From Strigops habroptila (Eukaryota; Chordata; Aves; Psittaciformes; Psittacidae): a stretch of 64,000 nucleotides of DNA. The notes below the pieces were generated by a model. That model was not told the origin of the DNA. It did not search any database and was given only the letters and a program-made list of their open reading frames with translations. This document shows, piece after piece, positions 53,739 to 64,000 of the stretch. The stretch spans positions 41,874,744 through 41,938,743 of the forward strand of contig NC_044279.2 in the NCBI RefSeq assembly GCF_004027225.2. Direction: 5' to 3'. Position 1 is the first letter of the stretch, and every line of letters begins with the position of its first letter. Position numbers and translations under genes: made by a program.

Positions 53739-56482
53739 CTTCTGCTCTGCTTGTCTGAGTTTCTCATTTGCCGCCTTCTCTCAGCTTAGAGAGTTTAAGT
53801 GAACACACACCTAACATCTGGCAGCTTTAGAGGATTTCATTCTGCTCTCTAACATCGTTATCTAGGGACTTGCCTATCTGAACTCTTATATATAGAGGGC
53901 TGTAACAGCCTGATTTTTAGCTTTAAGACTGTCAGCAATGACTGACATGTTGATTTGACTCTGATGTATGAAGAGATTTAAGTAGTCTCATCTAATACAT
54001 GTTCACTGTGTATAAAAACTGAAATGCCATATCAATAATATCAGTCACAGCTCTTGGTGGTGATGGTCTCAGAAACATCCTGGTTGTCCCATTAGCCATA
54101 GACAAGCGGTTTAACTCTCTTTTTAAGCTTCGCTGGAGAAAGAGATACATATAGGTGACAGGGCCAAAATTTTGCCTAACTCTATCTATAGATACAACTC
54201 TTGCCAGTTAAGGAAGAACTCTGGGCTCTAAGCTTCCTCAGCTCTTATTTTTTTTAAACAGCTTCTTTTTCAGGAAAATGCTGAAGTCTTGAGGTTATGG
54301 CTATGCTTCCTGGTGAACATAAGCCTTGGCTTACAGTGAAAGGCAGAATTCACAAGAAAGGGAGAATTTACATTTGACATTGCAGTCTAATGAAGCACAC
54401 ATACTTTTGTGCAAAGAAATCTCTGGATCTTGGATGCTTGTTTTCTACTCTAGACTCCAAAGGGATGCAATGTATGCATCATATACCCTCAAATCTACTA
54501 AGAGCTTTTCATATAGTAAATGCAAATATAAGATGTTAAGCAATTTATATACACAGACTTGTACATTTATCTCAACAGGAGACTTCTAAACGTTTGGCAG
54601 TACTATTCACAAAAGCCAGTTCTTTAGAAAAGAAAGCTGGGAAAGCAAACAAACGCTCAGGGACAAAGTACATGGCAAATACTTTCATTTGCTATAAATG
54701 ACAGCTGTTAAAACTAAGGAAAAAAACCCCAAACAATTAACTAGCCCTTTGTAAAAAATGTTTCCTCAAGAATATTAGTGCTTTTTATTTCAATAGTTAA
54801 AACTAACTATGAACAAAAAGTTAAAAACATACATCTGATACATAAAACCAATTTCCTCTGAAAATGAAATTAATACTGCAGATTTGGTAAACTGTGACTT
54901 TTATTATTTTGGAATCTGTAATGTAAGTGCAAACCAATCATTCTTTAAGGCGATGATGCAAGCACCAGGGAAATATATTATTTATCTCTGTTCTCATGTT
55001 ATAAAATTATTTTGTGTGTATTATTTATCCAAAAGTTGTTGGGACCAGGAATATATGTAATTATACTATAAACAACATTATGTATCTATTAATCAAAAAT
55101 GAATCTAAGCTTTCAAACTACTCAAAAGCTCTTAAAATGAAGCTAACATCTCCTATAATTTAAGATCATATCTCCTCCATCACTATTGGAGAAGAGAAGG
55201 TTGGCAGAAAATGAAGGGGAAGATTGCTGTTGTGCAAAGAATTAAGCTAAAAGCAGATGATTAGGTGTGTATATAAATACTGATTTACAAATCTTGCTCA
55301 TGTTATTTAACTTTTTTAAACTTTGAGTTTTAACCTATGTTTAAAATACCTAGTCATTACTATAAAAATGAATGATTTGTCAAAATAATGTTTTAAGAGC
55401 ATTGAAAAGACTACTTTATTTGAACAACTCCCTTTAAAAAAGGAATTCTTTTTACTGTCTGTGGAAATCCTGAACAGAAAAGCAGTCAGTAAAGAAATAA
55501 CCCATAACAATTATGCTAATGGTTTCCTTCGTAATGGTTGAAAAATATTGCTGCCAAAGACATAAGTTCTTCATCCAGGGTTGAAATCACACCCTCATTT
55601 CAATACAGTATTCAAAACACAGCTTTAAAGTTACTTTTACTTCTTGCACATGATCTCTCTGGCAGCTTGCATTACCCTGTAATAGTATATACTACTGCAA
55701 ACAAATTATATAATCAAGTAGTCTTGCTCTTGCTCCATCTCAAGTGGCTCAAGAACACTGCATACTGACATAGGTCAGCACTGCTGCAGAAAATTGATCG
55801 TGCTCCCTTTTCATGTCTACAGAAGTGTTTATGCAGACAGGTATTAATGCATGACACAGTGTGATCTAGGTGAAAATAACCACGGAAACAGCAAAGATTT
55901 GTCTCATTCCACATGAGCTCCTTCATCTCATTCACCAGACAGCCTAACACATACATACACCTGCTGCACAAGAGAATGTATGAGGGCAGAAAGGGCAGGT
56001 GAGACTATTTCCATTAATGAAACCATTTACTGCCAATTAAATTTCTGCCAAATGAGGATGTAGGCAACTTTGCTAACTCTCCTCTCTGCTCCTGGTTCAT
56101 CTTGGTACTTCATCTGCCCAATGCAGAGAGTATATAAGCAAGCTAGTCATCAGGCTTTAAATAAATAGTTCTCTGTGTTTACAAGTGTCTGACAAAGATT
56201 TCCAGATGTTAAACTAACCCTACCATTACAAATCCACTAGTTAAAATGCACCAACAAACATTGCTTTTGAACATGAACAAACTCTGGAGGTCAGCTGGAC
56301 TAGGAAAATGGGTCACTGGAATACCTTGAAACACTGTTTATAAGTTTTGCAAACAATTAAAGCAAATCACCGGGATCAAACCAGGCTCTTAAGGTACGCT
56401 GGTACATACACTGGCATGTAGAATACATGAAGTGCTTTAGAATTTGACCGTACATTAGCATTATGACTATGTAAAGATATTC

Positions 56483-56534
56483 CTACATAATGATATGTAT
56501 TATGTAGTCAATGATATGACTACATAATGATATG
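56483..56534. repeat. Nested inverted and direct repeat
   Basis: 'ctacataat' and 'attatgtag' form a perfect 9-bp inverted repeat with a 7-nt spacer (56483-56507). The 15-mer 'ctacataatgatatg' at 56483-56497 recurs at 56520-56534. Not attributed to a known family. Confidence 0.8.
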
Positions 56535-59244
56535 CGTGGTTAAATTTTGACTTAAATTAGGCCACCAAAACTATTTTTTTTCATATGCAACCCAAATTTG
56601 AATATGTGTGGAAATATAACATTGCTGCATGCAGGAAGAAGGGCTGTTGCTGGGGTATCTTGCCCTTTTACATATGAAGGAACAGGTAGATTCTATCTCC
56701 ATCCAGCCAATTAATTTAACTCCAAACTCCTCCTTGAGTCACATCCTGAATAACTACATTTACTTTCTTCTTACATTCAGTACAACTTTACGTTGCCATT
56801 TCCTAGGAAACCACAGTTATGTATCTTCTGCAATGCAAAATTCCGTTCAGATATTAAAGTAAGATTATACCTGAATGCCTGACAACTGAAAGACAATCTG
56901 ATCCTAATACAAACCAGGAATAATAGCAGGTGTAAAAAGTAGAAAGAATGTTGAAATACACTTGTTTCCCCTTCCATCGAAATTCCCCAAAAGCAAAGCA
57001 TTGCTCAGGAGCAACAGTCATGGAGATTACCTTCCATTCCTGATTCTAAACCCCTTGAAAATGTCTAGAGATGTTTTTCATGGAATGCAACACAAATCCA
57101 ACTTTGAATGGAAATTCTATCACCACTTGGAAAAGGGAGGGGGAGGGAAAACTCCACTCAGTATTTCCACAGAAACCATTCTTCTCAGAAGCACTCTCAG
57201 ATGCTTTCAATAAGCTTAAAGCAGCAATTATATCACCCAACTACTTGGACCCCTTGTAACAGTGCACTTTCTAGATCTCTACTTAGACAGAATACCTGTA
57301 TGTACAAAACCATTCCAGGCTCCTTTCCCTCCCCTTACTCTCCTTGCTGCCAAGATTTTACGTCTATTTCCAAGATTCATTATATTTTATTTTTTTCCTG
57401 GTGTGGATTTCCTACGGATGACCTTAAACACTCTTCACTCACTCGATAAATCTCTTTTATAAGCAGTCATTCAAAAAATGAACTTTTTATTTCTAAAACT
57501 GTTAAGAAAGCATGAAGTTATCACCACCTATTAATCAGTTACAAAATAAACTGAAACAGGAACCTGGTAAGATTAAACAAAAACAAAAGCTGACCTACTG
57601 TTCTTAAACATCCTGACAAAATTTTTCATATTTGATCTTCCTTTGATTTGTACTCTGGCAAGTTGAAACCAACACATTTTAAAAGAGCCTTGTTTAATTT
57701 ACATCCAACTGATCTTTTTAAAACATGCCATAATGAATAACACACAACAGAATAAAATTTCAAGCAGGAAAAAGACATTCCTGTATTCTGGAGATTAAAA
57801 TTCAATTGCTAGAACTATTTTGGTATTGCGGCACACAGATGCTTAATTCCAGATCAGCAATACTGAACAACCTCTTCTATGTGAAGCAGTTGATAGAGGC
57901 AAGCAAGACCTAAAAATGCCATCATGCATCTGCAGAGAGACAGAAACCAAACAGAAGACCCAAAGAGAAAACACCTCTACAGATGTAGAGCAACCTAAAA
58001 ATAAATTACAAGTTGCCAGTTCCCTAGACTGATTCTGACTTTCACTGCAGCCCATATGAAATTCATGCATCTCAATGAGGTTCCAGGCAGTCTCTTCTAC
58101 CTCTTGACTCTGCAATCCACTAAGAAGAAAAGCTGTTAGATTTCTTTTTTTAAAAGGAAAATCTCAAAACATGTAATTCTCTGTGATGTGTGTCTCTGGA
58201 CTGTGGATGAATGATGTCTTAGGAAAGAACACTGCAGTTCTCTTTACCTGACAGAGCAGAGCCTCAGTGAAGTACTGCACATTCAACATGCATGCGCGCA
58301 AAGCCTGTTCCTATGCTGGCTTTGCTTTTCTACCAATCAGGAGCAATGAAGACAACCGTGCAAAGAACGCCTCTTCCCAGAATCTGCCAGGACCCAAGGG
58401 TACCTATGAGCTCTGGCTCAGCACTGGCCTTGTCTGGCTCCTGAAGAGTGAATCAACCATTCCTACACACAGCTTGCCTGGGCACCACACCAGCAGACAC
58501 AGGCATGATGCTCCTTTCTGAGCCCCACCAAGGGGGAAGCATGGTTCAAAGGCACTCGAGCGCCTTGAAGAGCAGCCAGCCAGGCTGAAGCATGGGCAGC
58601 AACATTGAAGCATGCTGTGAAGACATTCATTCTATCCAGACCTACTGAAATATATTTGCACCATGTTCCCAAAAATACACGTTACCTGTCTCTAATCTAT
58701 TCCAACTATTAACTACCTGTCCAATTGTGAAGAATAAAAAAATCCAATATATTAATATACCAATTATTAAACTGTGGCACAATTTTAGATCGGCCTTATT
58801 TCATATAATGGCAACATAATTTGAAAATCGTAACAAGGATTTTTATCTGCTCTTACATAATCCCATAGTTCAAAATGTATGAATGTTCTGTATGAAGAAA
58901 AACTCATCAGAATATGTAAGTTCATGGTGGTTCTTTGCCTGAAAACCAGTATGAATTAAATCTAATGCCTAACTTCTTGGGATACTTCTTAGCCAATATG
59001 GGTTACAAACCTATATATTATATACTTATATGTAAGTATTTTTATAAAATACCTTGTTTTGTTAAGATTGTAGCATATTGTTTTCATGTTGATTAACAAA
59101 CATAGTCATGTGATTTTTAAATAAAACTAGTGTTTACAATGTCCTACAGGTTTCAAAATTATTACCTATAACTATGTAAAGCAAAATAAACCAAATTAAC
59201 AATTACAGATTAGAATTTGCTCAGAAAAAAGGAGACACCAAAAA

Positions 59245-59698
59245 GAAGAGTGATCAGGTCAAGGGAGGTGATTCTCCCCATCTACTCTGCTCTCCTGAGA
59301 CCTCACGTGCAGTACTGCATTCAGCTCTGGGGTCCCCAACATATGAAGGACATGGACCTGCTCGACTGAGTCCAGAGGAGGGCCATGAGGATGATAAGGG
59401 GGCTGGAGCCCCTCTGCTATGAAGACAAGCTGAGAGAGTTGGGCTTGTTCAGCCTGAAGTGAAGGCTCTGGGGAGACCTTGGAGCAGGTCTTCCACTGTG
59501 AGGGTGGTGAGGCACTGGCACAGATTGTCTAGAGAAGTTGTGGAAGCTCCATCCCTGGCAGTGTTCAAGGCCAGGCTGGACGGTGCTTTGAGCAACCTGG
59601 TAAGTGGAAGGAAGATGTTCCTGGCCATGGCAGGGGGGTTGGAACTAGATGATCTTTAAGGTCCCTCCCAACCAAAACTATTCTATGATTCTGTGAAT
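59245..59698 (+). mobile_element. CR1 LINE 3' fragment with internal deletion
   Basis: Starts 'gtgatcaggtcaagggaggt' and ends 'ttctatgattctgtgaata'. The sequence jumps from 'gagaccttggagcaggtctt' straight to 'actgtgagggtggtgagg', so roughly 200 bp of the usual CR1 order is missing near 59485-59500. Antisense to PAWR. Confidence 0.92.
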
Positions 59699-60782
59699 AC
59701 TTTATTTCCTGCTAGTGATCAGGATGTGTAGTGAACCAAACCCCAAAGGAGTAGTGGAAAAGTGAGGGGGGAAGGAGAACCACAGAGTGGAGAAACAAAT
59801 TTCAGTCGGGGAAAATTTGTGTCTTTACTTCTGTTCACTCACTTGAGTGAACCTTAACATTATTTTTCTTACAGCGTCATCTACTACCTTTAATTAATAT
59901 GTAATTAATAAAGACTTCAAACAAGAACTAACACAGACATGGCTAAAACGCCTGGGTGCAAGTGATAAGCATTTTTCCTGTGAAGCCAAACGAGTTATGA
60001 CTCATCTCTCTGTTTACATAGAGGCAGGAGGCCACACAGAAACACTGCAAGAATGGCTAGGGAATCAAATCTGACGTCGCACAGGAAGTTAAGTATCTTC
60101 AACTCTTACCTACGAAGAAATCTATCACCGACATTAGGTAATAGATTAAAAGAACACCTAAGGTAAAACAAGTAGTTCTCAGGGAAGTTAAACGTCACTG
60201 ACAAGAAAGCAGCTCCCAAAAATCCAGAAAATTGAAATACTCACTGAAATATATGAATAGAGTTTTTCCCGTATTCAGGATTCTCCATTTCTATACCCAA
60301 GCAGTATTTGACACCAAAGAGCCAGAACAAGGAGTTCTGGGTTCAGGACAAGCAGTCAGGCACTCAGAACAAAAGCTATGAAGGAACAGATTAGCTGAGG
60401 CTGACAAAACTTGACTAGATCTCAGGTGACTCACTGAAAGAGCAGACCTGGCAAAACCATCAGACGGTGATTATATCCAACATATGAACTTCATGGATTA
60501 GTGTTGAATGGTCACAAACTGAAAATGCAGGCTTCCTAAAATTCCCTGAGAAGAAAGGGAACCTGGAAATACTTGCACAAAGCTTCCAAACTCAACGTGT
60601 CAGTCATAAAAAAATACAGGATATGTTGCCAGAAACCCTGAGGAACAACCTCCAACACGTAAGCAAAAAGCGCAGGATGTGTAACACACAACTAGATGCT
60701 GAAACAGGAGAGCATTTTAAAACAAGATGGAATTCAGATGGACATAAATCTTTACAGCTCAGAGAAATTAAGAAAGTAGTGT

Positions 60783-60830
60783 CAATTCCTAAGGGTCTTT
60801 TCCAACCTAAAAGATTCTATGATTCTAGGA
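60783..60830 (+). mobile_element. CR1 LINE 3' tail (~45 bp)
   Basis: 'gggtcttttccaacctaaa' plus 'gattctatgattctagg'. Only the extreme CR1 3' end remains. Confidence 0.75.
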
Positions 60831-62653
60831 TCTTGAGTCACAGAAGAGCTGCCACGGAATGACACCCACAGCAGAGATGACAGTGAAAACACAAACAGAA
60901 CTTGCTGAAGTACTTTACAGCAGGTGTAAATATAAAATCCTGCACAGAGCTATATGTGCACAGTCCCTTCACAACACACTACCCTGTGTCCACACATACA
61001 AGCAGACAAAATACAATTTCCCAAAATTATTTTCAATGGGATTTATCTCTTATTTTACAGAGTATTATAACTTTTCAACCTCACTTAGAAAGCCAAGCTG
61101 CCTTCTTGGTTTGCACACTATGTATTAGAAACACAACCAGTGATAAAACCAGCTTCTTCAGTGGAAGCAGTTTCAAACAATGAACCATCCTCCCACCTCT
61201 ACCAGGTACTGGCTCCAAGAAAAGAAAACAGAGGCCTGGCCAGTGAGTTTACCAGCAGAATGGGCCTGACAGCTTCTACTAACAAAAGACTAAGTACAGG
61301 CAGATAAGCCAGAGACTACTCTGCAGCTCCAAAGCCAAGTGACGCAGAGTCGCCACATCCATACTTTAAAACACTTCTTGGTGGGTCTCCTCCATCTTCC
61401 ATGTGATGTCCCTACGAAGTAATAACCTGAGGTTTCCTCCCCAGTCAAAAGTATCTAAAATAATGCAAGGGCTGAACTACAGCACAAAGCAGTGTTTTCA
61501 TAACATGAAACCTAGGTCTGTGATGCACACCCCAGTGTGTTGATTAAAGGCGTGCAGCTGTTTCTGAGCTAGTAAAGGCTAGCCATGTCCTCACAGCACT
61601 ACACAGACAGCCAGACCTGGTGCTGCGATGTTCACACCACATGCAAGAACTGGTTCCTGGCACATTATTCCTCAAACAGTCGCCAGGTATGATGCAAGAG
61701 AGCACTAGGTAGCATGAACCGAAACCATGCCAGAAAACCTTGGTAATAATTAAGCCAAAAGCTCTTACCAGCAGTGCAGCAGTTGAGCTCACACCCAGGT
61801 CTTGCTCTTTTTAGCAGTAAAAATTTAGTCAGACTGTCTCCACCAAACGACTCCAGATTCCTCCTCCCTCCTGAGCCATCACATTAGTTACACAAGACTA
61901 CAAGGATGTAGAGAAGCAGGCTCCCTCCCTTCCTCATCCTCACACCACTACAGAACTGGAATATGCAGCTTCTAAACACACAAGCACATCCAAGTCACTA
62001 CCACTGATACTCTCTTAGTAGGAGTAACATGAATGTATGCTCCATATTATAAAAATGTTTGACAACTATTGCTGTGTCGATTTCTGTAGAGCTGTGTAAA
62101 TCTCTGCTCCTCTTTTTGCAATAGCGAGCAAGTTGTCTGCCCTTTCCATCTTGCACAAAGACATTCAGCAAGGATCCCCTTGGTCCATGTAGGTTCTTGC
62201 AGAAAAGCATCCTCCCCACCTCTGTACACACCCTGCAAGTATTTATAACTTTGTTATCTAGGCTTCAGACTTGTTCCTGGCATGAAAGCAGTATTAACTA
62301 AAATTCTCTCTCGAGAACAGAATAGCAGAAAAGTGCAGAAATCAGGAATATTACCATACCTTACAGAAGATTTTTATATCAGTCAGGCTGTGTCATCTAT
62401 TTGTACAACCAGATATGGCAGGAAACCCTTTCTTTTTCAATAAATTTGTAGCTACCCCTTTCTCCCCACTCCCCAAGAAATTTTAAGAGAAGACTGGGAG
62501 GAGATACCCACTTAGACATCACTAATTTTGACAGCTGATCAGAATTTCCATATTGACTCTTTCAGAGATGAAACAGTCTTCTCAAACCAGCATTCAGTCA
62601 GCTGAGTCAAAAAGTGATGTCAGTCTAAAAAAAGAAACTGTGGGAAAGAAAAG

Positions 62654-62996
62654 AATCATCAACCATAGAATGGTTTGGGTTGGAAGGGACCTTAAAGATC
62701 ATCTAGCTCGAACCCCCCTGCCATGGGCAGGGACACCTTCCACTAGACCAGACTGCTCAAAGTCCCGTCCAACCTGGCTTTGAACACTGCCAGGGATGGG
62801 GCAGCCACAGCTTCTCTGGGCAACCTGTGCCAGTGCCTCACCACCCTCACAGCAAAAAATTTCTTCCTAACACTTAATCTAAATCTTCCCTCTGTCAGTT
62901 TAAAGTCATTGCCCCTTATCCTGTCACTACACATCCCTGTAAAAAGTCCCCCTCCAGATTTCTTGTAGACCCCCTTTAGGTATTGGACAGCTGCTC
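62654..62996 (-). mobile_element. CR1 LINE 3' fragment (minus strand)
   Basis: On the plus strand it opens 'catagaatggtttgggttgg' and runs to 'gtattggacagctgctcc', the reverse complement of the CR1 3' end. The minus-strand reading at 62743-62934 gives REAVAAPSLAVFKARLDG, a CR1 hallmark in this conceptual frame. Same strand as PAWR. The low divergence suggests a relatively young copy. Confidence 0.94.
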
Positions 62997-63854
62997 CAAT
63001 CTTTCACGAGGCCCCTGCTGACTGCTCAAAACAATAGCCGAGAATTTGAGAAACTGCTTCCTTTTGCTATAGTCATATAAAGGCTCCAAACAAGCGTAAC
63101 ACCAGGTAATGCATCTGTATATGCAATCCTGGAGTATAGCTTCATGAACTCAACAGTGAAAGAAACAAACAGTGCAACAATAAAACAACTGCTCATACAG
63201 GCTCAGTACATAGCAGCAACATCTGCAGATATTAAAAAAACACAGAAGTAATCAAAGCCCCCCAAAATAAAATCTTAATGGAAGGATCACAACTGAACTT
63301 GAGAGAAACTACAAGGAAGAAATGATAACCCATTTTGCTTCTCACTTGGTCTGCACAAGGATTTAGAAAGTACCTGAAGAGCAGGCTGTGCTGAAACCCG
63401 TGCAGTTCCTGGGCACAACCAGGAATCTAAAGCAGGAGTAAGAAGCTGCCACATTTCCTTGCCTCCACAAATACAGACCTGAGTCAGTTTTAGTTTTCAT
63501 GCAGGTTCTGTGATGAATAGTTGTACATGTGCACAGGCACACAAAACCAAATATTCAATTACAGGAGACTTCATGGGTACATGCATTCCTGAAACAAAAT
63601 CTTAAGCTTAAACCACTTGTCCTCTAAATTAAACTTTACTGAACACAGATGTTAGAAATACAAAATTATGAACGCTTCCCTCTAAAAGCAAAGATTGCTT
63701 GTCAAAGGTAATCAAATTTATGCTGACAGTGATGAGGCTTTGGACACAGATTATGCCTTCCACAAACAGACTGAAAGATTTATCTTTTTGATCAGTTTTT
63801 ATGAAGACAAAAGATGACAGCCATGTATTAATATTTCCCTGCAAGAGGGGAAGT
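62997..63854. other. Unique intronic DNA between two CR1 copies
   Basis: No exon or repeat recognised. AT-rich, with only short ORFs lacking family likeness. Confidence 0.65.
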
Positions 63855-64000
63855 CATAGACTCATAGAACAGTTTGAGTTGGAAAGGAGCTTAAATACCA
63901 TCCAGTTGCAACCCCCTGCCACAGGCAGGGACACCGTCCACTAGACCAGGCTGCTCAAAGCCCATCCAACCTGGCCTTGAACACTGCCAGGGATGGGGCA
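63855..64000 (-). mobile_element. CR1 LINE 3' fragment cut by the window edge
   Basis: Begins 'catagactcatagaacagtt' and continues as reverse-complement CR1 to the last base ('gaacactgccagggatgggg'). The element extends beyond the window. Confidence 0.94.

Larger units (their letters stand above)
50413..64000 (-). other. PAWR: PAWR large intron (at least 13.6 kb in window)
   Basis: No PAWR exon is recognisable to the right edge, so the large first coding exon (start codon, SAC domain) should lie beyond 64,000. This fits the long intron known at this place in mammals. The interval holds five CR1 fragments and a C-rich tract. The unique stretches at about 53.75-59.2 kb and 59.7-62.6 kb show no recognised gene. 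Confidence 0.75.

Noticed and set aside
57108..57449. Cluster of overlapping 62-113-aa plus-strand frames
   Set aside because: Several frames stay open together, which points to low stop-codon density by composition rather than selection; no recognisable domain.

Overview
The window is vertebrate nuclear DNA, almost certainly from a bird. The evidence is many CR1 LINE fragments, several ending in the avian-type 3' tail 'ctatgattctatga', together with GT-AG introns, AT-rich non-coding DNA, poly-A and poly-C tracts, and two vertebrate genes recognisable from their exons. The species cannot be told from the sequence alone. Coding DNA is very sparse: about 580 of the 64,000 bases.

Layout: 1-3893 is the last intron of SYT1 (plus strand). 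3894-4100 is its terminal coding exon, the end of the C2B domain with stop codon. A 3' UTR of about 2.95 kb follows, to a poly(A) signal at 7026-7031. About 7.05-34.4 kb is intergenic. It holds CR1 fragments at about 10.3-10.8 (ancient), 12.1-12.4 (doubtful), 14.1-15.2, 21.3-21.5, 27.44-27.51 and 28.04-28.28 kb, plus simple repeats. From about 34.4 kb to beyond the right edge is PAWR (PAR-4) on the minus strand, read right to left. It has a 35-nt exon (50412-50378), a 148-nt exon (41460-41313), a 105-nt exon (39943-39839) and a terminal exon with stop (35723-35637). These encode the C-terminal ~124 residues, including the leucine zipper. The 5' two-thirds of PAWR (start codon, SAC region) is not visible and should lie beyond 64,000.

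The PAWR introns carry eight further CR1 fragments and one 679-bp solo LTR (49607-50285). The LTR has TG...CA ends and a one-mismatch 5-bp target duplication, and it ends only 92 bp from the splice donor of the 35-nt exon. SYT1 and PAWR are convergent neighbours, matching the arrangement known for human 12q21.

The two genes do not form a pathway. SYT1 is the synaptic-vesicle Ca2+ sensor, and PAWR is a pro-apoptotic leucine-zipper regulator. I found no tRNA, rRNA, CRISPR array, bacterial-type operon or clearly new system. The more interesting points are local: the LTR beside a frame-critical microexon, Pumilio-type motifs and a GC hairpin in the SYT1 3' UTR, a pentanucleotide repeat abutting the SYT1 stop codon, and very old CR1 remnants in the intergenic DNA.
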